A DNA stretch of 64,000 nt. It comes from Lentzea albidocapillata (lineage in GTDB: Bacteria; Actinomycetota; Actinomycetes; Mycobacteriales; Pseudonocardiaceae). Every line of letters begins with the position of its first letter. Within the stretch, counting starts at the first letter, position 1. The translations under genes were made by a program, and so were the position numbers. This document shows positions 42,281 through 51,418 of the stretch, in pieces. The notes beneath the pieces were generated by a model. It was not told the origin of the DNA and ran no database searches. It was given only the letters and a program-made list of their open reading frames with translations. Where the stretch lies: assembly GCF_000719115.1 (NCBI RefSeq), contig NZ_JOEA01000023.1:69981-133980 (forward strand). Direction: 5' to 3'.

Positions 42281-43513
42281 CTACGTCACGGACGGCTTTT
42301 CGCCCGGCCCTATCAGCTGTTCCAGCACGGCGTCGTGCTCCTGATAGACGACTCGGCTGGTGGCACGTATGGCGTCATACAAGTCGTCGCCGATCCACTC
42401 CGGCGGCGACGTGAACAACACAGCGGACGAGTCCGCCCCTGCATACCGAACCACGTCGGCGGACATGGCCACGAGGGTGGCACCGTAGGTCGTCACGACC
42501 TGCTGGGCGATCTGCAGACCGGCGGCGTCGAGGTCACCCGCGTAGCGCAGGGTCAGTCCCTGGTCGGCGGCGAGCTGAAGAAGGGCGTGGTCGACGCTGC
42601 CGAGCTGTCCACTCGTGCATGCGAAGGCGTGTGGGCTCTTGCGCTCCATCGCGGCTTCGAGGACCGACGGATTCTCAACCACGGTGAGCGTCTGCACGGC
42701 GAACGTCGGCGGATGAACGGTCAGATCGAGGAGAGTCACGGGGATCGGGGTGCTCGCATCGCGCAAGCGGCGGTCCGTTGGACCATCTCCGACGACCCGC
42801 ACCTGGTGCAGCAGAATTGTCGAGGACAACCGGTCCGCGAGGATGCCCACCTCGGCCAGGAGCGCACGAACGAGGTCAGGTCGCGTCGGCTCAGGCACGG
42901 CCGACCGTTCAGCGACCGCGCAAACAAGTCTCGCGCCAGCGATTCGGTCGAGGTCGAAGTAGTGCGGATCGCCGGCAGAGTCGTGAGCCAGCTTGGCGAG
43001 GCTAGTTGGCGGATCCAGAGGTAACGCCGCTACGACTTCGGCGAGAGCTCGAACGAAACGCCGCGTTGCCGCCTCGTCGTCCGTTCCGGCGGCTCGCATC
43101 CGCGCCACCAGGACCGGAAGGTTCGGCAGGTGGAACTCCACTTCGGACCACAGATCTCGGCGTTGCGACGACGCTTGCCTGCGCAACGCTGCGGTGTCGA
43201 TCACCGGTCGCCCCACCGCCAGTTCCACCAGCGTCACCAGATCGCTGACGGGCACTGCCAGAGTCACCAACACTTCGCGCAGCGGGACGATCGTCACATC
43301 GCCTTCGACGACGACGGCCGAGCGAGTGCGGCTACGACGTGTCGTCGTGTCCACCCACGAACGGAGAAGCGCGGTGCCTGCGCGTGAAAGCCCGTCGACT
43401 CGGACCGACACGACGGACTCCGGCCGGGCGCCCGAGCACAGTCGCTGGTGAACTGCCTTCCACAGGGGAGCCAGATCTTCGTCCTGTGCCAGGTGCGCTG
43501 GTGACAGGGTCAC
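42281..43513 (-). CDS. jetD: Wadjet JetD, Toprim-like (DUF2399/TIGR02679) nuclease subunit
   Basis: 410 residues from GTG 43513, overlapping the jetC stop by 4 nt (GTGA). The C-terminal Toprim-like fold has the catalytic Glu in 'LTVVENPSVLEAA' and the Asp motif in 'RYAGDLDAAGLQIA', the expected order for DUF2399. The N-terminal ~250 residues are the winged-helix/arm region ('SLAKLAHDSAGDPHYFDLDR'). JetD is the topoisomerase VI/Spo11-like subunit that cleaves small circular DNA once the SMC-like complex has extruded it (family knowledge). It is last in the four-gene operon, with IS sequence just downstream. Confidence 0.9.
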   Translation of the reverse strand: MTLSPAHLAQDEDLAPLWKAVHQRLCSGARPESVVSVRVDGLSRAGTALLRSWVDTTTRRSRTRSAVVVEGDVTIVPLREVLVTLAVPVSDLVTLVELAVGRPVIDTAALRRQASSQRRDLWSEVEFHLPNLPVLVARMRAAGTDDEAATRRFVRALAEVVAALPLDPPTSLAKLAHDSAGDPHYFDLDRIAGARLVCAVAERSAVPEPTRPDLVRALLAEVGILADRLSSTILLHQVRVVGDGPTDRRLRDASTPIPVTLLDLTVHPPTFAVQTLTVVENPSVLEAAMERKSPHAFACTSGQLGSVDHALLQLAADQGLTLRYAGDLDAAGLQIAQQVVTTYGATLVAMSADVVRYAGADSSAVLFTSPPEWIGDDLYDAIRATSRVVYQEHDAVLEQLIGPGEKPSVT

Positions 43514-46500
43514 GGGGTGCTCGCCCCGACGACGAGGTCGAGCGTCAGCACTTGAGGTTCACCCCGGCCACTCCACAGCCATGGCACAGTGATCCGCTTC
43601 TTTCCAATGGTGACGACCTCGTGCAACACGACTCGCCCGGCCTCCTTCTTTATCATCGGCGTGATGAAAGGAGCGGTCGCCAGTACGTCGAACTGCCACG
43701 ACCGCAGGAGTGCGAGCACCTGCCGCAGGTTGGGCTCGTCGAACGCAGCATCGATCTCGTCGATCGAGATCCACCGCGGCCCTCGATAGTCCGCTCCCGA
43801 GTACATCGACCACGCCGCTGCGAGCAGCGGCAGCATGGTCGCGAGCCGCCGCTCCCCCGTCGACAGAGTCTCCAGCGGGTTGGAGCGCGCGTTGACCTCG
43901 CGGAACCGCTCCTGGTTAGGCCCGGTGAACGACGCGTGGGTGACGGAGATCTTCCACTCGTGCCACGACCGGTAGTCGAAGGTGTGCGCGACGCGGTCCT
44001 TCCACGAATCGCCGGCCTTCTCGTTCATCCTGTTGCGCAGCACGGTGTACATGTCCTCGAAGACGTCGTCCGACTGCGGCAGGCCGATGAGCTTGACCAT
44101 CCGTTTGGCGTCGTCCTCCTCCCGCACGACCCACTCGACCTGGACACCCACGTCGGCGACGCCCGTACGCACCTCCGCGAGGGTCCCGCGAATCTGGCGA
44201 ACCAGCTCCTTCGCGGCGTCCATGCGCACCAGGATGTCCCGGCGGAGCTGAGTGAACAGGCTGGTCTTCAAGGTGCGCTTGACGTCGTCGCGCAGGTCTT
44301 CCTCCAGCTGCGCCGCGGTCGACTCCAGCTTCCCGACCGCGATGTGCAGGTCCTCGCCTCGTCCCGCGCCCGGATCCGCAACGACTGCGCGGCGCCAATC
44401 GGTTCCTTCAACGGTCTCCATCACGACCTGGCGGTCGAAACGAGCCAATGCGGTGCTGGTGGAACGGGCGGTCGATTCGAGCTGCGTCAGCGCACGCGCA
44501 CGTGCTTGACGCAGCGTTTCCAGCCGATCGGATCCACCGGAATGGTGCTGCAACAGGCGTCTGGCCCAGCTGAGCGCTGCCGTGAGGTGGGCAGGTCTGC
44601 CGGCTTCGTCGCGGAGGTCCTCCGGCATGGTGGCCAGGCGTTCGTCGACGAGCTTCCCGATCTGCCGGACGCAGTCGTCGCGCCTGCGTTCAGCGGCCTC
44701 CCGTTGAGGTGCGATGCCTTCGAGGGTGGCGCGAGCGGCAGCCGCGGCCTCGCCGGCCTTCTTGTTCTCGTCACTCATCACCACGGCCGCGTTCTTCGTG
44801 CCGGCCAGTTCAGTTCCGATCTTCTCCCTAGTCGCACGAAGCTCCTCGTACTCGGCGCCGTGCAGCTGGCGTGTTTCAGCCAAGGTGGCCGCTTCCCGAA
44901 CTGCGGTGAGCTTCGCAAGTTCCGCTTCGTCCTTGGCCCTGCCGGACGCCGCCGCGCGCTGCGCGGCCGTCGCTGCGACGATGCGTGCTTGCCGCACGAG
45001 TTCGGTGGAACGTTCGGCGGCGTGCCGCCAGAGTTCGACCTGGTGTCCCAGGCGTACGACACACGAGCCGTGCGCTTTCAACCCAACAGATTGTGTTGGC
45101 AAGAGACTTCGATCCGGCAGCGACGCCGCGTGGTTGAGTTCACGGAGCGCCTGCCGCACTTCCTCACCAGCATCACGATGGCGCTCGGCCGCGGCGAGCA
45201 CAGCCGCGCCGGCCCGGCGGAGGTCTTCAGCGTTCCGGTCCTCCTCGGCGCCAGCGGCTCGGACGTCATCGAAGGCAGGAAAGGACTGCCGTTCGTCGTC
45301 CGCCTCGCGCTGCGCCCGCACCGCCCGATCCAACGCGTCGGACGCTTCCGCAGAACGCTGTGCGCGGTCGTCTTCCAAGCGCATGGCGTCCGCGGTCTTG
45401 CGCGCGGCCGTGTCAAGGATGCGCTCAGCGTGCCGAAGCCGTTCCACGGCGGCGGCGATGACCGCGACGCGTGCGGCGGCCGCAGACTCCAACGCGGCGT
45501 ACTCCCGAGCTCGTGCCTGCTCGGCTTCCGCGATTCGGCGCGTCGTGCGGTTCAGCGTCGCACTCGCTTCGGACAGCAGCCGTGCCGCTTCTTCGCGAGC
45601 ACCGATCAGCGCGGAGAATGACGGGAAGGAATCCCTCTCAGCCGCCGCGACGAGGATGTCAGACTCGCATGTCGCGACCTTTTCCTCCTCACGACTCAAC
45701 GCGGCAACGGCCTCGTCCAGTTCCGTCTCCAGATCGGCGACGAGCCGCAGGCGTCGGCGTTCGCGGGTGGTGCGCCCGATGAACTCGGCCTGGTAGCCGT
45801 TCGGGGCGGCCGCGGTGAGCACACCCGTGCTGACGTGGCCGCGCTCGAGGAGGTGATCCGCCGGTATCGAACGCAGCAAGGCCTCAATGCGATCCGCGGG
45901 AACAGCAGGAGAAACCTCCAGCCGAAGCAGGTCGGCGAGACTGCGTCCGGTCACCGGGTTGTCCGCGGTGATGACGACATCGCCTGCCACCGCCACACCG
46001 TCAGGCGTCACGAGCGCATCGAGGAGCCCTGCGACCAGGAGAGCGCCCTCGATCAAGTCCGTCTCGGCGGGCGTAAGGTCATCAGCGAAGTCCACCAAGG
46101 CCCACAACGGCTCTCCTGGGCCGTCGTCACGCGTGCGCCACGGCGGCGGTGCCGGCGTTGGAGCCGCACGACGCGCCGCGAGCAGCCTCGACTCGACTCC
46201 GGTGACAACGGTTCGAGCACGCTCGACGTCCGTCCTCGCGGAGTTCAGGAAGACGTTGAGACGGCCGCTCGTCTCGTTGTGCTCCTGTTCCACCGCTAGG
46301 CGGGCAGTGAACGGATCGACCCCCGGTTCCGGCTCGGGGAGGGCGACCTCGGTCAGGAACCGCGCACCACCGCGCCACCGCAGGGCATCCTCCGCCCAGT
46401 TCACGGCGGAACGGTCCGCGGCGCTTCGTGCCTGAGCGGCAGCCAGGTCGGCTTGAGCGAGCTCTTGCTGCGCAACGGAAACCGCGGACTCGTACGTGCG

Positions 46501-48468
46501 GGTCGCGGCAGCGCGTCTCTCCTCGTCATCCTCCTCTTCGAGACGTGCTCGGTCGCGTGTGGACTCCAGATCGTGGGCCGTTGCATCGATCGTGGACACG
46601 GCCTCAGCTTCATCGCTCCGGGCTGCGACGAGTGCTTGCTGTGCTTGCTCCAGAAGGACTTTCGCGGTTTCCGCAGCCGTCAGACGACCGGCAGTGTCGA
46701 TGCGGGAACGAGCGGAGTTCGCCGCGTCGGTGATCCACGCGCTGATCCGATCCAGCCGCATGCGGTCGCCCTCGGAAGTCGTCGATTCAACGACTTCTGC
46801 AGGCACAGCACCAAGATGCGTAGCTCGTTTTCCCCAAGCGGAGATCGCCTCGGTGAGCCGTCTCTCTGCGGCCTGCCGACCGGCCGCGGAGTGGTCCGCC
46901 CGCTGACGGCTCTCGTCTTCGACCCGTTCACATCGCCGCACATCCTCAGCACACGACCGCTCTTGTGCCTGTACTTCAGCGTGTTTGCTCAGGGCGTTCT
47001 CAACTCGCGAGACCTGATCCGTTCGCATGACCACCCACGCGAGTGGAGTGCTGCACGTCTGTTCGATGTCAACGGAGGCCAAAGCGTGCTCGTCCGAAGC
47101 GGTCAGCACCGCAGTCGCATCGAACAAGCGCTCAAGAGCCGCGTCGGCACCCACCTCACGTGATGCGGCTCTAAGCTCCTCCGTCAGCTGCGCCAGGTGG
47201 CCGATGCCTTCGTGTGCGTTGTCGGCGGCTGCAGTAGCCTGCTCGACCGCATTGACGGCGAGTTCTTCCGCTTCCTCGGCGCGGCTCAGAGCTCGCCCCG
47301 CTTCCACTTCAAGCTCGTGTGCCCGGCGTTCCAGCAGCGGCAACTCAGCACCTGCGTGGTCACGCAACGCCGCATCGGCCGCGTCGCGTCGCCCTTCGAG
47401 TGTGGAGATCTCGGAGTTCAACTCGTTGAGCCGCCGAGCTGTGTCGTCCTGGGTCTGTTTGGCCGCCTCCAATTTGCCGGTCGCGTCCCTGGTGCGGCGC
47501 GTCTGCGCGTCGAAGTCGGTGTTGGCCGCGGCGAGCTGCGCTGCTTCCAGTTCGACCACAGCGGAAACGTAGCGCTGGTAACGGTTGTCTGTGGCTACCA
47601 GTTGCTTGGCCTCGTAACGCATGTCTCCGAGCTGGGTCTCCAGTTCGGAGATCCGCTCCATGGCCTCACCGATGACGGTGAGTCGTTCAGAATCAAGTGC
47701 GGGGAGCGCCTCGGTGAGCACCGCACGCATCTGAGCCGGGGGAATCGCCTCAGCCGTTCGCAGGCTTCTGAGACTGCGCAACACGCCGACCAGCGCATCG
47801 AACTGAACCTCGTCCAGCGGAGCGAAGAGCCGAGTGCGCACGGCATTGCGGTAGCCGGGTTCGTCACCGATCGCGGTGAGGTGCCCGGACGCTTTCGATT
47901 TCAACGACGCGACCGACGTGAACAGTTCTCCGTCCGCAGTGGCAAGTTGAGCAGCCAGTTCGTCAACACGCACCGGGTTTCCCTGCTGGGCCAGCACGAG
48001 CTCCTGGCCGACCCGGCCCGGTGCGATGAAGAACGCCCTCTGGAGGTTTCCGCTCACCGCCCGCAGCCACAACCCGGTGGTCAGGTAGGTCTTCTCACCG
48101 GTGGCCTCGTCTCGCATTCCATACTCGAGCCACCAGGCGCCTGTCCGGTCCTCACGGTCGTTGCGATCGGTGTGCCTGCTGGTCAGCGTGCCCGCAGCCT
48201 TGCCTGACACCGACAACGCGGTCTGGGAGGTGTCACCGTCAATCAGGAGGGTGACCAGCATCGACGCCGTCAGCGACTTGCCTGATCCGTTCGGGCCCGT
48301 GAGCGTCATCCAACCGTCCGCGAACACCAGCAACTCGTCGGCCCACGCCCACGAGTTGACCGCGCCGGCGCGAGTCGGCTGCCAGCGGCCCTCTGCGGCA
48401 GGTTCACCGACGACGGGCTGATCACGCACCGCGGTCAACCTCGTCACAGGATGATCTGTAATGCTCAT
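43510..48468 (-). CDS. jetC: Wadjet JetC, SMC-like ATPase (TIGR02680)
   Basis: 1652 residues from ATG 48468 (ATGA overlap with jetB). Walker A 'GPNGSGKSL' lies at residues 58-66. Very long coiled-coil arms rich in Ala, Glu and Arg follow, with a hinge-like globular region around the middle. The C-terminal head carries a signature-like 'LSTGERRLATMLPLLAAAW' and Walker B 'WISIDEIDAAFDEP'. This is the motor of the MukBEF-like Wadjet complex. The reverse strand contains a 760-codon shadow frame here, which is not a gene. Confidence 0.93.
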   Translation of the reverse strand: MSITDHPVTRLTAVRDQPVVGEPAAEGRWQPTRAGAVNSWAWADELLVFADGWMTLTGPNGSGKSLTASMLVTLLIDGDTSQTALSVSGKAAGTLTSRHTDRNDREDRTGAWWLEYGMRDEATGEKTYLTTGLWLRAVSGNLQRAFFIAPGRVGQELVLAQQGNPVRVDELAAQLATADGELFTSVASLKSKASGHLTAIGDEPGYRNAVRTRLFAPLDEVQFDALVGVLRSLRSLRTAEAIPPAQMRAVLTEALPALDSERLTVIGEAMERISELETQLGDMRYEAKQLVATDNRYQRYVSAVVELEAAQLAAANTDFDAQTRRTRDATGKLEAAKQTQDDTARRLNELNSEISTLEGRRDAADAALRDHAGAELPLLERRAHELEVEAGRALSRAEEAEELAVNAVEQATAAADNAHEGIGHLAQLTEELRAASREVGADAALERLFDATAVLTASDEHALASVDIEQTCSTPLAWVVMRTDQVSRVENALSKHAEVQAQERSCAEDVRRCERVEDESRQRADHSAAGRQAAERRLTEAISAWGKRATHLGAVPAEVVESTTSEGDRMRLDRISAWITDAANSARSRIDTAGRLTAAETAKVLLEQAQQALVAARSDEAEAVSTIDATAHDLESTRDRARLEEEDDEERRAAATRTYESAVSVAQQELAQADLAAAQARSAADRSAVNWAEDALRWRGGARFLTEVALPEPEPGVDPFTARLAVEQEHNETSGRLNVFLNSARTDVERARTVVTGVESRLLAARRAAPTPAPPPWRTRDDGPGEPLWALVDFADDLTPAETDLIEGALLVAGLLDALVTPDGVAVAGDVVITADNPVTGRSLADLLRLEVSPAVPADRIEALLRSIPADHLLERGHVSTGVLTAAAPNGYQAEFIGRTTRERRRLRLVADLETELDEAVAALSREEEKVATCESDILVAAAERDSFPSFSALIGAREEAARLLSEASATLNRTTRRIAEAEQARAREYAALESAAAARVAVIAAAVERLRHAERILDTAARKTADAMRLEDDRAQRSAEASDALDRAVRAQREADDERQSFPAFDDVRAAGAEEDRNAEDLRRAGAAVLAAAERHRDAGEEVRQALRELNHAASLPDRSLLPTQSVGLKAHGSCVVRLGHQVELWRHAAERSTELVRQARIVAATAAQRAAASGRAKDEAELAKLTAVREAATLAETRQLHGAEYEELRATREKIGTELAGTKNAAVVMSDENKKAGEAAAAARATLEGIAPQREAAERRRDDCVRQIGKLVDERLATMPEDLRDEAGRPAHLTAALSWARRLLQHHSGGSDRLETLRQARARALTQLESTARSTSTALARFDRQVVMETVEGTDWRRAVVADPGAGRGEDLHIAVGKLESTAAQLEEDLRDDVKRTLKTSLFTQLRRDILVRMDAAKELVRQIRGTLAEVRTGVADVGVQVEWVVREEDDAKRMVKLIGLPQSDDVFEDMYTVLRNRMNEKAGDSWKDRVAHTFDYRSWHEWKISVTHASFTGPNQERFREVNARSNPLETLSTGERRLATMLPLLAAAWSMYSGADYRGPRWISIDEIDAAFDEPNLRQVLALLRSWQFDVLATAPFITPMIKKEAGRVVLHEVVTIGKKRITVPWLWSGRGEPQVLTLDLVVGASTP

Positions 48469-49706
48469 CGCTCGACAACCTCCCCCGTGTTCGTCGCACT
48501 GCGGCGTACGGCCACGCGCCAGAAATGAATGCCCGCAGTGGGCTGCCAAGTGTCCTGTGACACGGGCGCCAGCAGCGCAACCGCCACCAGTTCAGCGGCA
48601 GCGGCCCTCGCCAGCGCCGGCAGGCGGTCCTCGTAGGCGGCGGCCCAGCGCGGCTGGCCAACTCGCACGTCTTCGAAGAGCGCGATCATCTCCGACATGT
48701 GCATCTCGCCGAGCGGGTCCGCTCGGTGTTTCACCGCGTCCAGCAAAGCGAGCGCCGCCTGCCGCTCGTTGCGCCTCCCGTTGGGGAAGTCGATCGCCGT
48801 ACCGACCCCGGTGGGATCGGTCGTCTCCCACCAGTCACGACGCGCGGTCGTTGTGAACCCAAGCGCGGTGATCACTTCGAGAGCGCGATCGCGGCCCGCC
48901 GGCGTCGTCAGGTACGGAGTTGCGGCACGGCTGTCGAACGGGTCGGTCGCGGGATCGTCGATCAGGCGGCGCACCGCGAAAAACCTCCGGGCGTCGAGCG
49001 TCGGTTCGTCGTCCACATCGTCAGCGAGCGCCTCCGAGGAAAGGGCATCAGCGTGCCGCTCCACAGCCATGCTCTCCAGCCCTAGGAGCGCCGGCGAGAG
49101 CGAGGAGAACTTCTGTGCCAGGCGTTCCCGGGAAGCACTCACCACCATGTCGGTCTCGTCGTCGCCGAGTGCCCGGTCGAGATCCGCATCCACGGTGATC
49201 GATCCCTCGTTCACGAGAATCTTGAGCGCGTCCACGAGGTTGCCCCGGTTCGATCGGGCTTCCGCCTTTCCCGCACCATCAGCGGCCACGATCCGAAACT
49301 GGGGCAGTCCACCCACTGAAGCCTCGGCCGCGCACACCTGAGCGATGCTCTGCATCAGTTCCCGCAGGCTCATCCTCGGCCTTCGCCAGAGCTGCTCGCA
49401 GACGAGCGCGATGAGGACCAGCACCTGCTTCGGCGCGAGCGACGCGGGCCGCCCATCGCGGGGCACCATCGGGCCTCGATCCTCAGGCACGTCAACGCGC
49501 CGTTTGTGCAGTCTCACCAGTTCGGCGGACTCGTCGACCTCCACCACCCAGCCGAGCTCGGACTGGAAGAACTCGGTCAGTTCGCGGCGTCCCTGCACCG
49601 CCGCGCGGTACAGCTCCACATCCTGTTCAGCGCGGATTCGGCCGGTGGCGATCATCTTCCGCGCGGGTTCCCGCAGCTCCGGCGCCAGCGCACGCGGGGA
49701 GCTCAC
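48465..49706 (-). CDS. jetB: Wadjet JetB, kite-like subunit (TIGR02678)
   Basis: 413 residues from GTG 49706, overlapping the jetA stop (GTGA). The longer open frame upstream to 49874 lies inside jetA and is not used. Winged-helix-rich: 'RRELTEFFQSELGWVVEVDE' near the N-terminus and 'LAPKQVLVLIALVCEQLW' match the TIGR02678 core, with a C-terminal 'HMSEMIALFEDVRVGQPRW' block. By analogy to MukE it links the kleisin JetA to the SMC dimer. It lies in the middle of the operon. Confidence 0.9.
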   Translation of the reverse strand: MSSPRALAPELREPARKMIATGRIRAEQDVELYRAAVQGRRELTEFFQSELGWVVEVDESAELVRLHKRRVDVPEDRGPMVPRDGRPASLAPKQVLVLIALVCEQLWRRPRMSLRELMQSIAQVCAAEASVGGLPQFRIVAADGAGKAEARSNRGNLVDALKILVNEGSITVDADLDRALGDDETDMVVSASRERLAQKFSSLSPALLGLESMAVERHADALSSEALADDVDDEPTLDARRFFAVRRLIDDPATDPFDSRAATPYLTTPAGRDRALEVITALGFTTTARRDWWETTDPTGVGTAIDFPNGRRNERQAALALLDAVKHRADPLGEMHMSEMIALFEDVRVGQPRWAAAYEDRLPALARAAAAELVAVALLAPVSQDTWQPTAGIHFWRVAVRRSATNTGEVVER

Positions 49707-51250
49707 GCGGTCCCATCCTTCTTGACGAGGTCGGCAGCGCGCCGCACTCGTATCCGGATGTCCGGCGCTGCGAGCACACCGTCGCCGGCCAGCCGTACCT
49801 GCACGACCTTGCCTGGTGTCCCTAGGCGGACAAGAACTTCCAAGCTCGCGCCATCCGCGTACGCCTGTCCGCATCCGGTCACCGGGTCGAGCCGGGTCAG
49901 CGCGACCTCAACCGCACGCAACAGGACAGCGGCCGCATCTGCCGCGACTCCCGAGAAGTGGTCAAGGCCCACCTCCGCATCAGTCACGAGCAGGCCGGCC
50001 AGCCGGCTCCGTTCGGCTGCCTGTGACATCGCGTCGTTCATCGCGCTCTCACGCTCTTGGCTCGTGTCCACAACCTTCCGCGGGCGTCCACTCGGGTTCC
50101 CGTGCCGCTCGTGTTCGCGCAGGGTGACCTCGACGTGGTGCCGCGCACGACTTCCCGCGGCCGTGCCCGACAGCACGTCCTCCTCTGCTTCGCGGGTCAC
50201 GGCGTGCCATGCGGACCAGTCACCGAACGCGGCCGCGTACACGCGCCGGGCCTCGCCGTCGTTTGCCTGTCCGTGCAGGCTCCTGGCCAGAATGCGGAAA
50301 TCGTGTCCGAGATCAGATCCCCTGCGGCGGGCGCTGTAGCGGCGATCGATGGCGACCAGCAACGTGTGCACGGCGCCGGTGGCGGATTCGATCAACTGAT
50401 GGATCGTGCCGTCGGGCTGAAACCACGCGCCGAGATCAGACAGCCTTCGCACACGCTCTTCGATCCAGTTCTGCTGGTCGGCGGCGTCGATCAAACCCGC
50501 ATGGTGCACGGCCGCCTCCACAACGGCATGGAAGCCGACTGCCCACAGATCATCGAGGGCCGACTCCACCCGCCTCAGAGCTCTTCCGTACTCGCGCGGG
50601 AACTGACGCAACGCCTCGATGACCCTGTCGCGATTCGCTCCGAAGACGTCGTCATCGGTGACGTCGGACTGGACCATCTGTGCAAGCGCCGAGTAGAAGT
50701 CAGCCGTTACACGTTGAAGTTCGTCGACTCGCGTCCGCACGTCGTTGAGATCGGCCGGAAGCCTCCCACAGTCGTTCTCGACATGATCCAGTAGCGCACG
50801 CACTGTGCTCTCGACACCATCGAGCAACCTGCTAGGCAACTGCAGCGCACGCCGTGCATCGACCACCGCGAGCCGAACCGCCGCAACGACACCTCTGCCT
50901 TTGCGGGTCAGCGCCCACGACTCCTGCCGGACGATCACGCCGCGAAGGCTCCTCACGGGCGCCGCATAGTCACGAAAGGGCTCTGCGAACCCCCACTTTG
51001 CGAGTTGGTCGAGCGCTGACCTCAGATCGTTCTCACCCAACGGATCGTGGTACCCGACCAACTTCGCCTGGAGCGCGATCTCACTGAGAGTCGACATCGG
51101 AGCACGCGTGGAGAGCTCTTCAAGAGCTGCGAGCAGAGCTGTGTAGCGTTCACGAACGAGGTCGTCCGGCTGGGAAAATGCCGTCCAGTCGCGCGCCTCG
51201 ACCTCCTGCCACCATCTCCTCGGCTCCCGCAACCGCGCCCCCTCGGTCAC
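49703..51250 (-). CDS. jetA: Wadjet JetA, kleisin-like subunit (TIGR02677)
   Basis: 515 residues, first gene of the operon. Predicted helical with winged-helix ends: N-terminal 'RERYTALLAALEELSTRAPM', central long helices ('DDLWAVGFHAVVEAAVHHAG') and a C-terminal beta-rich tail ending 'IRIRVRRAADLVKKDGTA'. Gene order A-B-C-D and sequence class correspond to Wadjet type II. It bridges the two JetC heads, like MukF. The promoter should lie in the 168-bp gap to the divergent PIN gene. Confidence 0.9.
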   Translation of the reverse strand: MTEGARLREPRRWWQEVEARDWTAFSQPDDLVRERYTALLAALEELSTRAPMSTLSEIALQAKLVGYHDPLGENDLRSALDQLAKWGFAEPFRDYAAPVRSLRGVIVRQESWALTRKGRGVVAAVRLAVVDARRALQLPSRLLDGVESTVRALLDHVENDCGRLPADLNDVRTRVDELQRVTADFYSALAQMVQSDVTDDDVFGANRDRVIEALRQFPREYGRALRRVESALDDLWAVGFHAVVEAAVHHAGLIDAADQQNWIEERVRRLSDLGAWFQPDGTIHQLIESATGAVHTLLVAIDRRYSARRRGSDLGHDFRILARSLHGQANDGEARRVYAAAFGDWSAWHAVTREAEEDVLSGTAAGSRARHHVEVTLREHERHGNPSGRPRKVVDTSQERESAMNDAMSQAAERSRLAGLLVTDAEVGLDHFSGVAADAAAVLLRAVEVALTRLDPVTGCGQAYADGASLEVLVRLGTPGKVVQVRLAGDGVLAAPDIRIRVRRAADLVKKDGTA

Positions 51251-51418
51251 CTGCTGACGGGCTGTACGTCGTCAATACCTACCAAATCCGTTACGACGAA
51301 CACATCCAAACCGCACATATTCCACGTGGGCAGTAAGAGTCGTTGACTCTCGCGGTATCGCCCACAAGCCGCATGAAGATCGATAGCCTGTTCGCGATCC
51401 GCGTTCTGAGGGGGGCCC
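51251..51418. promoter_or_regulatory. Divergent promoter region of Wadjet operon and PIN-like gene
   Basis: 168 bp of higher A/T content with no ORF. It must hold both promoters: jetA to the left and the PIN gene to the right. An A/T-rich patch ACCAAATCCGTTACG at about 51278-51292 is a candidate jetA promoter; assignments of -35 and -10 are not secure. Confidence 0.4.

Noticed and set aside
43339..45621. Long plus-strand open frame of about 760 codons
   Set aside because: It is antisense to jetC, which has clear SMC-type motifs. The plus frame is Arg/Val/Leu shadow sequence without domains, caused by high G+C in the coiled-coil region.
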